Source: Bacteroidales bacterium GP3
Lineage (GTDB): Bacteria; Bacteroidota; Bacteroidia; Bacteroidales; Muribaculaceae
Assembly: GCA_001701075.1 (NCBI GenBank)
Contig: DAAK01000203.1
Span: 1 to 32,268 of the forward strand
Direction: 5' to 3'
DNA length: 32,268 nucleotides
Numbering within the stretch: position 1 is the first letter of the stretch; every line of letters starts with the position of its first letter. Below the pieces are notes generated by a model that was given only the letters and a program-made list of their open reading frames with translations, had not been told where the DNA came from and did no database searches. The translations under genes were made by a program, and so were the position numbers. Positions 1 to 7,345 of this stretch are shown here, piece after piece.

Positions 1-11
1 AATCTTGGACG

Positions 12-42
12 CAAAGTTAATCATTATTTCTTAACTTGCAAA
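12..42 (-). promoter_or_regulatory. Bacteroidetes-type promoter reading off the left end
   Basis: On the minus strand this reads TTTG (39-42), exactly 19 nt, then TAACTTTG (12-19). That matches the Bacteroidetes -33/-7 consensus TTTG-N19-TAnnTTTG. It points left, so it should drive a gene beyond the window. The match is seen directly; activity is inferred. Confidence 0.6.
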
Positions 43-73
43 ATTTAAACGTGAAATTTTTGAAAAAAGTTCG

Positions 74-229
74 CTAAAGAATAATTCCGCGGGATGCAAA
101 ATGGCAGCTTTTCTTTGAATACATCATACCCTCATAGTTGATCAAGATGGAACCAGCTAATGCAAAACCAATCGTCTTGTCGATACCATTAGAAGCGGTA
201 AAAGAGTATTGGAAGCCACCGGAAACAAC
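74..229 (-). other. Open frame continuing in phase after the tlpA-like stop codon; possible coding remnant
   Basis: After the TAG at 230-232 the same frame stays open for 51 codons, to a TAG at 74-76, and reads like protein (for example SFTASNGIDKTIGFALAGS). It ends across the 36-bp repeat at 117-152. The second repeat copy (8483-8518), read in the corresponding frame, gives a similar peptide: SxLINYExxMYS is shared. This suggests both are debris of one protein's C-terminus. There is no start codon of its own and I do not recognise a family. A 51-codon open stretch can arise by chance. Confidence 0.25.
117..152 (-). repeat. 36-bp dispersed repeat, copy A
   Basis: Copy A matches 8483-8518 at 32 of 36 positions in the same orientation, and the similarity stops at both edges. 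In a shared reading frame the four differences are one synonymous change and three conservative ones (Ile/Leu, Gly/Ser, Met/Val). A coding origin is therefore more likely than a regulatory one. Confidence 0.5.
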
Positions 230-1387
230 CTATTTGATGAATTTTTCAAGTTTTTCATAAAAATCATCAATTTCTCCGATGGTGTAGTCGCATAGTCTTC
301 CTTCAGGGTCGAAAATAAGCTTTGTCGGATATGCAGATACTGGAAATCCGGCAACTGTCCCTTCATGAGATTCCGGTGCGGGAGCAAGTAGATTAGTCCA
401 TGGCAATTCAAGTTCCTTCACCGTCTTACGCCATATTTCCTCATGATCTCCACAGGCTATCGCCACTACTTCAAGTTTGTCGGAGTTATCAGCATAGACC
501 TTTTTCATTTTCTCAAAACCTCTTTTGCATGGTCCGCACCATGTAGCCCAGAAGTCAATCACCACCCATTTCCCACGTAGGGAGGAAAGATTGAATGTCT
601 GACCGTCCAAGCTATTCAGCGTTAGTTCAAGTGTGGGGGCAGTGCTCTCCATGGATTCTTCAAGCATCTTCTGCTGGTTCTCAGAGCGAATGGCGGAATT
701 GTGTCTTGCGCAGGCATAAGTATAGTAAAGTGTATTTTTCGCTCCGGCAGGAAGTCTGCCAAATGCATAAGGTACAAAATCCTCTTCCAGAAGCGGAATG
801 ATTCTTGTAGCAGTCTCAGGATCACTCGCCTCCATCATTTTGTCGAGAAGCATGTTCATTTCCACAGACAGGGAGTCCAGTTCATGTTCGGTCAATTTAT
901 ATCTGCTTAGCTTGAAAAGTTTTGATCTCAGTTTGTGAAATTCATCAGTAAAAGGAATGCCATTTGAATATATTCCACCTGAAACCTTATAATCTCTGCG
1001 ACTCAGGCTATTTATTGTCATGTCCAGATGGTCAGAACTTCTCATGTAGTATGAAGGAAGGGAATAGTAATCACATGCGATTTTATATATACTTGGCAAT
1101 GAATCGGGGAAAATATGTACAGACCTGTCCTTGACAGCATAAGCCTTTGTTATGCCGTTTTCCTCGGCTTCCACGTATTCTTTCACATGCAGGGTTGTGT
1201 CTGCAGGTATCGGAGTTACGGTGACAAACACAGTGTCTGCCACCTGATCACCGGTGAATGTGATGTCGATACCGGGAAGGATATTTTTTGACACTTTCTT
1301 AGAAGTTGCACATGATGCCATGCATAGGAGTGCAAACGCCAAGCACGATAGGCTTATAATCGGGAGTGAAATATTTAAGTTCTTCAT
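230..1387 (-). CDS. TlpA/ResA-like thioredoxin-fold lipoprotein
   Basis: This 385-aa protein starts with a lipoprotein signal whose lipobox is MASC, making Cys26 the probable lipidated residue. The middle (about 50-240) is the poorly conserved N-terminal region typical of Bacteroidetes TlpA-like proteins. The C-terminus (about 250-385) is an AhpC/TSA-thioredoxin domain with the redox motif WCGPC at Cys284-Cys287 (FWATWCGPCK). Family knowledge suggests a periplasm-facing thiol-disulfide reductase; the substrate is unknown. It lies 93 nt downstream of a small lipoprotein gene on the same strand and could share a transcript with it and with the DUF3943 gene. Its frame stays open past the stop codon (see 74-229). 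Confidence 0.85.
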   Translation of the reverse strand: MKNLNISLPIISLSCLAFALLCMASCATSKKVSKNILPGIDITFTGDQVADTVFVTVTPIPADTTLHVKEYVEAEENGITKAYAVKDRSVHIFPDSLPSIYKIACDYYSLPSYYMRSSDHLDMTINSLSRRDYKVSGGIYSNGIPFTDEFHKLRSKLFKLSRYKLTEHELDSLSVEMNMLLDKMMEASDPETATRIIPLLEEDFVPYAFGRLPAGAKNTLYYTYACARHNSAIRSENQQKMLEESMESTAPTLELTLNSLDGQTFNLSSLRGKWVVIDFWATWCGPCKRGFEKMKKVYADNSDKLEVVAIACGDHEEIWRKTVKELELPWTNLLAPAPESHEGTVAGFPVSAYPTKLIFDPEGRLCDYTIGEIDDFYEKLEKFIK

Positions 1388-1480
1388 CGTTATTAAAAAT
1401 TAATCATTATCATCTGAAAGTGTAAATCTGACAGGAAGTGTGTCGTTGCCTTCAAATAATTGTTATTCGGGCTTGCTGGA

Positions 1481-1984
1481 TTAATCGTAAAATCTATAAT
1501 CGTATGTGCGGATGATAGATACTCGGGTATTCACAACTTTACCGTCGACAGTAGCGCAGACTCTAAGAGAGCTCCAATCCCCGTTGGTTGTGATGTCGTC
1601 GGCATCCACAGGCTTAAAGTCAAATACTAAAGTATTGTTGTTGACGAGTCTTGCCGACCATTGGCCTTGTTCGGAACAGCGGTAGTCGGGGGCACTTTCG
1701 CCACCTTCTACCGGATCAGTGTAGAAGTTATTATCGGGGTCAGGCATATATCCTAAATAGAATGTGGCGACATTAGTGCTTTTTATTGTCAGTTGACCCA
1801 TGAATTGGTCGGCATAAATAGTAGCTTCGCGAGGCACACATCCCGGGTCGGGAGATGAAAATTGGAACTGTATATGCTGCGACGCCGTATTCGACACTTC
1901 CGAGAATATCAATTCCGGAGTCTTTTCATCATCGCATGACGACAGGCATGCGATGAAAAGAAATGGAATGATTAGTTTATTCAT
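1481..1984 (-). CDS. Small hypothetical lipoprotein
   Basis: This 167-aa protein has a short signal and the lipobox LSSC (Cys17), followed by acidic residues (DDE). The body is predicted beta-rich, with Cys residues near positions 50, 103 and 143 that could form disulfides outside the cytoplasm. I recognise no family. It sits between the tlpA-like gene and the DUF3943 gene, and a short-chain dehydrogenase fragment lies just upstream. The lipidated location is well supported; the function is unknown. Confidence 0.7.
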   Translation of the reverse strand: MNKLIIPFLFIACLSSCDDEKTPELIFSEVSNTASQHIQFQFSSPDPGCVPREATIYADQFMGQLTIKSTNVATFYLGYMPDPDNNFYTDPVEGGESAPDYRCSEQGQWSARLVNNNTLVFDFKPVDADDITTNGDWSSLRVCATVDGKVVNTRVSIIRTYDYRFYD

Positions 1985-2024
1985 AATTCTGAAAATTTTG
2001 ATTTATATTATAGAGATACTGTTT

Positions 2025-2156
2025 TTAAAAAAAAAACTGCATGGGGCATGAAAATATATGGTGGGTCCAAGAGGTATGGCCGATATCCTCCAAATCATAA
2101 TACTTCCACAACTCATATCCAATTCCGGAAGTAGCTCCTATAATAAGTATATTCAT
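2025..2156 (-). pseudogene. N-terminal fragment of a short-chain dehydrogenase (SDR)
   Basis: A 43-codon frame begins MNILIIGATSGIGYELWKYY. That is a typical SDR start: beta strand, the cofactor motif GATSGIG, then the first helix. After about residue 20 similarity to an SDR fold is lost and the frame ends at TAA 2025-2027, just past an A-rich run. Full SDRs are about 220-280 aa, so this is a remnant. The 256-nt spacer at 1985-2240 holds no other gene I can support. Confidence 0.5.
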
Positions 2157-2240
2157 ATCTTTTGTAGCAATGATGGTTTTGAAAGATTTTAAACTCTGAA
2201 TGCTATTATGCTTGTAATAAAATTCTCCATGAGTATAATA

Positions 2241-3857
2241 TCACAATACATAAGTTAGCATCAAATGCATTCCTATTTGCATACTGTGTACTCTCGGTCC
2301 CACAGTCCAACCTCCTCCGGCTCTAATTTCTAAGTCTTCGTAACTTGTAGTTCGCCAATAAAAATCTGCACCGGTGGATAAATATAGTCTTTTCCACAAT
2401 CGGTATTTCAATGAAGCCTCCAAATGATTGAATGATGAGTTTGACTTGTCGCCCTGTATGTTTACCGGCTTTCCTTCTGGAGTAGTCGACCAATCAAATT
2501 TTTGGTCATATCCTTTCCATGTATAGACTTTATAGAATTGGTTAGCCAAACTTACAATCAGTCGGTTTTTGAACAAAGAGGCATTGATGCCGGCCTTTAT
2601 GGAGTAGCCAGATCCCCAGTTATAGTTTCGGTGATAATCTCTGTAAAAATCAGTCAGGATTCCTGCGAGTATTAAGCCATTGGCATGTGCATAACCCTCA
2701 AATACAAAATCATTGGATGGAACATATTGAACCATGACTCCGACACCTACAGATGCGGGGGCTCCAAGTTTATATGGCACAACGCACGGGAACAAAAGAT
2801 CTCGGTTAGGTTCACGTCTTTTGATGGTGTCGGAATCAAAGAAATCAAAATGCTGGTACATACCGACGGATGCCTTGATATTTTGTTTATCAACTATATC
2901 TTTTGACAGCAGACGGCCGACAATCTCCACTCTGCTAAGAAGTGGTTGGGTTTTCATTCCTTGAATCTCCATCAGAAATGAAAAATAGTCGTAGGGCACT
3001 TTTGTCTCTCCCGCAAACTTATCTCCATACTCGATATTGATTTCGGCTGCCACGCCGGCTCGTGTCCCTTCGTCATAGTCCCATAGAGTGAGCATTCTTC
3101 CTCCCAATGAAAACTCAACGCTTATTGGAGGAATTCCAAATCTTCTTCCTGAAGTTGAACGGTGTCTCCGTGCATCCCCGGTTATTATACGTGTCAGTCC
3201 ACGCATTGGATTTACCACAAAAGCAGCTGCTTCTCTGCCAAATCTTTCTCCACCAGAGCTTCGGTCATCCAATATTAAATCGGAGGTCCGGTACAATACT
3301 TCTCCTATGGCAGCTCCACCTACCGGTGTTGCGATTATGTCATTGGTCGATGGATACTCACACTCCATAAACATCTCCCACATTGCGCTACCTCCGATTG
3401 CAAACAATTCGGATTGCCAAAAATTGAAGCCATTGGAACGTCCTGCATTGAAGAATATGCTTCCATTGTAGGGATGGTCAAACATGTTGGTGTGAAGATG
3501 GTCGTCATCCCATTCAAATCCATGCTTGAAATTCTCCTTAATGCTGTTCCATGAAATATAAGCGTAATGCCCATTAAGGACATAACGGTCAAAAGCCCAC
3601 AAGCCGATATTGAAGCCTACTGTTTCAGCTCCGGCTCTCCAGAAGTGTTTCTTCTGATGACTGACTACATCTACGCTGTCAGGGAGTATTGGGCGCGTCA
3701 CAATATGGCGGTATCTGTATTCCGAAGTCCAGCCATATCTCTGGTCAACCAGACCTGTTAATGCAATAACAGTGTCAATTTCTTCTGTCTGCGATTGTTG
3801 AGCACAGATAAGCATAGGGAAAAGAATATTTATCATTGAAATAACAAACGCTTTCAT
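2241..3857 (-). CDS. DUF3943 domain protein, probable outer-membrane-associated
   Basis: This 538-aa protein has an N-terminal signal peptide ending near ICAQ (residue 20). The diagnostic DUF3943 block lies at about 120-200: HPYNGSIFFNAGRSNG, a Trp/Glu-rich segment, then a PSTNDIIATPVGGAAIGE stretch. The C-terminal half is rich in alternating aromatic and polar strands (for example KLGAPASVGVGVMVQY), as expected of a beta-barrel or barrel-associated protein. The biochemical role of DUF3943 is not established. The ATG at 3855-3857 follows a TATTTTTG promoter box at 3884-3891. Immediately upstream are an 18-bp palindrome and the 3' end of a decayed Crp/Fnr gene, suggesting regulation shared with the cassette to the right. 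Confidence 0.85.
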   Translation of the reverse strand: MKAFVISMINILFPMLICAQQSQTEEIDTVIALTGLVDQRYGWTSEYRYRHIVTRPILPDSVDVVSHQKKHFWRAGAETVGFNIGLWAFDRYVLNGHYAYISWNSIKENFKHGFEWDDDHLHTNMFDHPYNGSIFFNAGRSNGFNFWQSELFAIGGSAMWEMFMECEYPSTNDIIATPVGGAAIGEVLYRTSDLILDDRSSGGERFGREAAAFVVNPMRGLTRIITGDARRHRSTSGRRFGIPPISVEFSLGGRMLTLWDYDEGTRAGVAAEINIEYGDKFAGETKVPYDYFSFLMEIQGMKTQPLLSRVEIVGRLLSKDIVDKQNIKASVGMYQHFDFFDSDTIKRREPNRDLLFPCVVPYKLGAPASVGVGVMVQYVPSNDFVFEGYAHANGLILAGILTDFYRDYHRNYNWGSGYSIKAGINASLFKNRLIVSLANQFYKVYTWKGYDQKFDWSTTPEGKPVNIQGDKSNSSFNHLEASLKYRLWKRLYLSTGADFYWRTTSYEDLEIRAGGGWTVGPRVHSMQIGMHLMLTYVL

Positions 3858-3883
3858 TGGAATTTTTCAATTATTTGAAAATG

Positions 3884-3891
3884 CAAAAATA
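3884..3891 (-). promoter_or_regulatory. -7 promoter box of the DUF3943 gene
   Basis: The minus strand reads TATTTTTG, matching TAnnTTTG, about 27 nt before the start codon. No separate TTTG -33 box is seen. The -33 position falls at the edge of the palindrome at 3912-3929, whose inner end is exactly 20 nt from this box. Confidence 0.5.
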
Positions 3892-3911
3892 CAGCCATTT
3901 AAATTAAAAAC

Positions 3912-3929
3912 TCTCAACATATGTTGAGA
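3912..3929. promoter_or_regulatory. 18-bp perfect palindrome, copy A (operator and/or terminator stem)
   Basis: TCTCAACATATGTTGAGA is a perfect inverted repeat. It begins 11 nt after the stop codon of the Crp/Fnr remnant and ends 20 nt before a -7 box, exactly as copy B does at 7374-7391. On the minus strand it is followed by GTTTTTA, so it could also form a weak intrinsic terminator (7-bp stem, ATAT loop). All 18 positions match copy B although the flanks have diverged. Confidence 0.55.
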
Positions 3930-3939
3930 ATCAAGGTTT

Positions 3940-4021
3940 TTAACACAGTTTGCTATCATTTTTTCGCAATCGGCTCAGATGTGTCGGCGTGACTTTCAAA
4001 AAAGAGGAGATGTCTTTGAAT
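3940..4021 (-). pseudogene. 3' remnant of a second Crp/Fnr-family regulator gene
   Basis: The minus strand encodes KDISSFLKVTPTHLSRLRK plus seven residues and a stop. This is the terminal helix-turn-helix of a Crp/Fnr regulator and is clearly homologous to the end of the intact gene at 7402-7980 (KDIASFLNITPTHLSRLRK). Nucleotide identity over the shared end is roughly 80 percent by eye. Similarity ends near 4021 and the rest of the gene is absent. It lies between the receptor gene stop (4088) and the DUF3943 promoter. Confidence 0.75.
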
Positions 4022-4028
4022 AGGTTAC

Positions 4029-4069
4029 ACACCCTCCTGTCTCATGTTTCCATTGAGACTGAAGGGTGT
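4029..4069. other. Inverted repeat downstream of the receptor gene
   Basis: ACACCCT (4029-4035) pairs with AGGGTGT (4063-4069). Inside it GTCTCA (4039-4044) pairs with TGAGAC (4054-4059), across a small internal loop. It begins about 19 nt after the receptor stop codon on the minus strand. There is no U tract after it, so a classical intrinsic terminator is not supported. A 3'-end-stabilising hairpin is possible. Confidence 0.4.
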
Positions 4070-4087
4070 TGGTATGAAAAACTGTTT

Positions 4088-6148
4088 TTATAGGCGATTG
4101 AAGATACCTGAATCCTTATCGGCATTGGTAATCTTCTGCTTAGGCGATTTCGTGGGCTTGCCGAATGGCAGATTATAGATGAAATTCACATACACCATAT
4201 TGGCATTGTTCTTGATTCTCTCGATGGTGGACGTGGAGATTACATCAGTTCCATATGTTTTCTGGGTCTGTTTCCATGAATCATAGAATGGATAGCGTAT
4301 GCCTATTCCTACAGTCATGGTCGGAATAGGTCGATATGATACCTCAACTTTTGCCATGCTGGGACGCGTCGTAAGCATCTGGCCTGACAGCATTTCAGTT
4401 TCTGTCTGATAGAAGATTTCTGCTGACCATTTTTTATAGTTGAGATATACCGATGGTGCAATCGTATAGCCGGTATGATCCCATTCCTGACCCATATAGC
4501 TGTTTCGCGTGTGCATTACTTCAGAGTACAACCGCAAGCGCAGGAGGTTATTGGACAAAGGCATCCATTGCATGAATAGGCTTGCCTTGTAATATTGCTT
4601 CCATTTAAGATTGCCAATAGTCTCATTTATTATTCCATCTGAAACGCTGAAAACCGGAGCGATCTGGCTCTTTCCATAGGTATATGACACTTCCGGATTG
4701 ATTATAAACTTTTTGAAGCCCTTGAAATAAGAAAGACTTATGGCATGTGTGTTTTGCGGTTTCAGATTTGGATTACCTGCATACAGATAATCATTATCCT
4801 TATAATAGGGATTAAATGTCAGTTGGGATATGGTAGGGTTAAGTGTATTTACCTCATAGTTGAATGTCAGTTCGGATGACTCGTCAATGAAATATGCCAC
4901 GTTAAGTTGCGGACGGAAATAGTAGTAATCATGGCTTTTGCCATTCAGGTCTTTGAAATAGTTGCCGTTCAGTCCGAGGCTCAGAGAATAATTCCATTTT
5001 TGCCCGAGCATTCCGTTCAATCCAGCGTATGTATAAAACTCGTTGGTAGTGGTCGAAGCATCCGAATATTTCTGTGAAGCTGTATTGTAGGCATACCTTA
5101 CGCCAACAAGGAATTTCGTCACTGGTCTGATAGTATAGCCATACCATCCTTCTCCTATGACAGAATACTTATCTGTTTCGATGACGGTTTTAGTTGAGAA
5201 ACCATCATCAATTCCACTTTCGGCATAATCGTAATTATATGACGAATTATAGAAAGTGCCAACTGCATTGAATGTCAACTCATGGCGACCGAATACCTTG
5301 TTGAAATATAGATCAAGCGAGGGATTAAGATACTTATCCTTGTCGTGGCTTGACGCAATGCCTTCAATATCCGATCCTAAATTGTGTATGAATATATCCT
5401 GCACTGATGAGCGTCTGCGGTTCAAAGCACCGAGAGAGAGCTTGGCATTGAACACATAATCATCCATCTTCACATTGGAGTATGATAGTTCCGCCATGTG
5501 CTGCTCATAAGCATACGGACTCTTGCGTCCTGCTCTCGTTTTGGAATACAGGCCATCTTCCAATGGATAGGAAATCTCTTCATCCAGACGGCGGTCATTA
5601 TAATTGCGGTAGTTGATATTATACATGACACCAAAGGTAGAGCGTCCCCAATTATATTTCAGACTTGCCACATCGTTACCGAATCCGGTAGTGACAGCAT
5701 TAAGTGTATTCAGCATCATAGAACCGCCGGTCTGTTTCTTAGTGACCACGTTAATCACTGCTCCCAATCCCATATTTGAATACTGGATTGGAGATTGTGA
5801 ATAATACTGTATCTTTGAGATGTTGTCGCTTGGAATGGAGGCAAGGTCAACTGATGACGAGGGAACGCCGTTAATCAGTATCTTCACTCCTTTGCCATCG
5901 CTGGAACTGACTGTCAGATCGGAAACCAAAATCTTTGGCAATGTTTGTATTGCTTGAATAGCGGTGGGGAATTGCTGCTTCTCCGATCGGGTCAGGATGT
6001 AGTCCTTATGATCAGAGAAACGATTTACCATTTCGGCAGTGACCACCACTTCATCAAGAGTAGTGGACAAGGAGTCAGTTTTGACTTCCTGTTGGGCGTT
6101 TGCCACAAATGGCATAGCCAACAAAAGATGTAAAAGAAGCTTTTTCAT
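4088..6148 (-). CDS. TonB-dependent receptor-like outer-membrane beta-barrel protein
   Basis: Using the ATG at 6146-6148 the protein is 686 aa and begins MKKLLLHLLLAMPFVANAQ, a clean signal peptide. An in-frame ATG 42 nt upstream would add a basic leader and start above the likely promoter, so it is less likely. Residues about 26-140 form a plug domain: LDEVVVTAE resembles a TonB box, then IKILINGVPSSSVDLASIP-type plug strands and GLGAVINVVTKK. The remaining roughly 540 residues are a Tyr-rich 22-strand-type barrel. No N-terminal carboxypeptidase-like domain is present, and no SusD partner follows. It probably imports or binds a ligand across the outer membrane; the ligand is unknown. Four CTGACA repeats upstream and the adjacent winged-helix gene suggest dedicated control. 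Confidence 0.85.
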   Translation of the reverse strand: MKKLLLHLLLAMPFVANAQQEVKTDSLSTTLDEVVVTAEMVNRFSDHKDYILTRSEKQQFPTAIQAIQTLPKILVSDLTVSSSDGKGVKILINGVPSSSVDLASIPSDNISKIQYYSQSPIQYSNMGLGAVINVVTKKQTGGSMMLNTLNAVTTGFGNDVASLKYNWGRSTFGVMYNINYRNYNDRRLDEEISYPLEDGLYSKTRAGRKSPYAYEQHMAELSYSNVKMDDYVFNAKLSLGALNRRRSSVQDIFIHNLGSDIEGIASSHDKDKYLNPSLDLYFNKVFGRHELTFNAVGTFYNSSYNYDYAESGIDDGFSTKTVIETDKYSVIGEGWYGYTIRPVTKFLVGVRYAYNTASQKYSDASTTTNEFYTYAGLNGMLGQKWNYSLSLGLNGNYFKDLNGKSHDYYYFRPQLNVAYFIDESSELTFNYEVNTLNPTISQLTFNPYYKDNDYLYAGNPNLKPQNTHAISLSYFKGFKKFIINPEVSYTYGKSQIAPVFSVSDGIINETIGNLKWKQYYKASLFMQWMPLSNNLLRLRLYSEVMHTRNSYMGQEWDHTGYTIAPSVYLNYKKWSAEIFYQTETEMLSGQMLTTRPSMAKVEVSYRPIPTMTVGIGIRYPFYDSWKQTQKTYGTDVISTSTIERIKNNANMVYVNFIYNLPFGKPTKSPKQKITNADKDSGIFNRL

Positions 6149-6208
6149 GCTGATGCGAATTTTTCTGCAAAGCAAGTGAAAAAGCCGCAATCAAGCTCAA
6201 AAAATTAT

Positions 6209-6246
6209 CTGACATTTGTCTGACATTTGTCTGACAAATACTGACA
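6209..6246 (-). promoter_or_regulatory. Four CTGACA direct repeats: candidate PhoB-type operator
   Basis: CTGACA occurs at 6209, 6220, 6231 and 6241, a spacing of 11, 11 and 10 bp or about one helical turn. The first two units extend to CTGACATTTGT, identical over 11 bp. The array fills the gap between the stop of the winged-helix regulator (6257) and the receptor gene (start 6148). PhoB/OmpR-fold DNA-binding domains typically bind 10-11-bp direct repeats as head-to-tail oligomers. The downstream promoter is unclear: TTGCTTTG (6168-6175) or TAATTTTT (6200-6207) could be the -7 box. Confidence 0.6.
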
Positions 6247-6256
6247 CCACTGTCAA

Positions 6257-7084
6257 TTAATGACTTATACACAACTCATAGGAGTCACCACGATTGCATA
6301 TAATCTCAATATTTGCCGCGGAGAGAGCCGTCTTAGTGCGCCTGACAAGGGTATAAAGAGACTCTTCTGCATTACTTTTATTGTTCCAAAGTGTTGAACA
6401 CAGGGTTGCTTTGTCAACTCTCATATCAGGAGCTTCAAGGAGCAATTGAGCGAACTGCCTTTGCATCGGTGTTAGCTTGATGCCATCGAGAGGGTGAACT
6501 TCGGAGCTTATCGAAGCAAGTCCCATCTCTGGAATTTCGCTTTCTTTTCTGCGCCAGACAAACATGCTCGCCATTGAAAGAATGGATAGCGTAAACAGCA
6601 CACCGGGTAATGTCTGGTCGGAAACCGCAAACACTGATGCCATTGAGCAGTCAGCAAAACCTTGTACTTGTATTGCAAAACCATCGGTAGCGCGTTCCGG
6701 AACGAGCATAATGGAGTCGGATGCTATTTTATTCCCTTGGATCTTAGGTGCAGCATTTTTCTTATCAACCAGCGAGAGTGTGTAATATGTCTCATTTTTC
6801 AGAGCCGGATTCTTGAAACTGACATCTGAAGCCTGATAAATAACCGGTTTATGGGTGATTTGTTGTATCTTTCGCAATGCGGCGATAGTGTCCTGACGGG
6901 TCCATTGCTCCCTATACTCATTAGTCAAAGCCAACATCGCATCATTAAGATCTGCCGCAATATTCTGCTTCGCACTGGAATATGAAAAGCAACTTGTTAC
7001 AAACGAGGCGAACATCAATGCTAATGGAATGATCATTCCATAGCGTAAAGACTTGCAACTTATATCCTTTGATTTATTTTTCAT
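6257..7084 (-). CDS. Membrane-anchored winged-helix (OmpR/PhoB-type) transcriptional regulator
   Basis: This 275-aa protein has a membrane segment at about 15-33, a periplasmic domain at about 36-157 and a second membrane segment at about 158-176 followed by basic WRRK. Its C-terminal winged helix lies at about 200-275. The ending DKATLCSTLW...SLYTLVRRTKTALS...CNRGDSYEL follows the PhoB/OmpR C-terminal pattern: recognition helix with paired Arg, then the RGxGYxL-type wing. There is no receiver domain. It resembles a one-component sensor such as ToxR/CadC but with the DNA-binding domain at the C-terminus. It is preceded by a small lipoprotein gene (36-nt gap) and followed by the receptor gene with a four-repeat operator between them. 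It is therefore likely to sense an envelope signal and control the receptor. Confidence 0.75.
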   Translation of the reverse strand: MKNKSKDISCKSLRYGMIIPLALMFASFVTSCFSYSSAKQNIAADLNDAMLALTNEYREQWTRQDTIAALRKIQQITHKPVIYQASDVSFKNPALKNETYYTLSLVDKKNAAPKIQGNKIASDSIMLVPERATDGFAIQVQGFADCSMASVFAVSDQTLPGVLFTLSILSMASMFVWRRKESEIPEMGLASISSEVHPLDGIKLTPMQRQFAQLLLEAPDMRVDKATLCSTLWNNKSNAEESLYTLVRRTKTALSAANIEIICNRGDSYELCISH

Positions 7085-7119
7085 GAACAGTGGTTGTTAA
7101 TCATGAATATTACCGGTAA

Positions 7120-7323
7120 TCAAAAACGATAGGTAGCTACCGTGTCACGGGAAGTCTCTATTTCCATGTGAGATGAGGCTGGGGCGTAACGATTGGGTAT
7201 ATTTTCATATCTACCTGTCGTCACTGAAACACGCTTCTCAAGACTGCACGATGATATGAACAAACATACGATGATGCTTGCTAAGAGTGTTAAGGCTGAT
7301 ATTCTTAGACGATGCTTACTCAT
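7120..7323 (-). CDS. 67-aa lipoprotein upstream of the membrane regulator
   Basis: A basic start and hydrophobic core end in the lipobox ISSC (Cys26). About 40 mature residues follow, polar and probably unstructured (LEKRVSVTTGRYENIPNRY). I recognise no family. The gene follows a good -7 box (TAACTTTG at 7346-7353) and sits 36 nt before the membrane regulator gene, so the two are probably co-transcribed. A role as accessory or signal lipoprotein for that regulator is inferred from position only. Confidence 0.6.
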   Translation of the reverse strand: MSKHRLRISALTLLASIIVCLFISSCSLEKRVSVTTGRYENIPNRYAPASSHMEIETSRDTVATYRF

Positions 7324-7345
7324 ATTTTATATGTTGTTTAATTGG

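Noticed and set aside
3912..3929. Palindromes considered as ends of an insertion sequence or attachment sites
   Set aside because: No transposase or integrase lies between the copies, and each is a self-palindrome placed consistently after a Crp/Fnr stop, which fits regulation or termination better.
6148..6190. Upstream ATG of the receptor gene (14 extra residues)
   Set aside because: The extra basic leader would precede a complete signal peptide and start at or above the likely promoter; the ATG at 6146-6148 fits better.
6209..6246. CTGACA repeats as a short CRISPR-like array
   Set aside because: Units are only 6-11 bp with no spacers, and there are no cas genes; operator-type repeats fit better.
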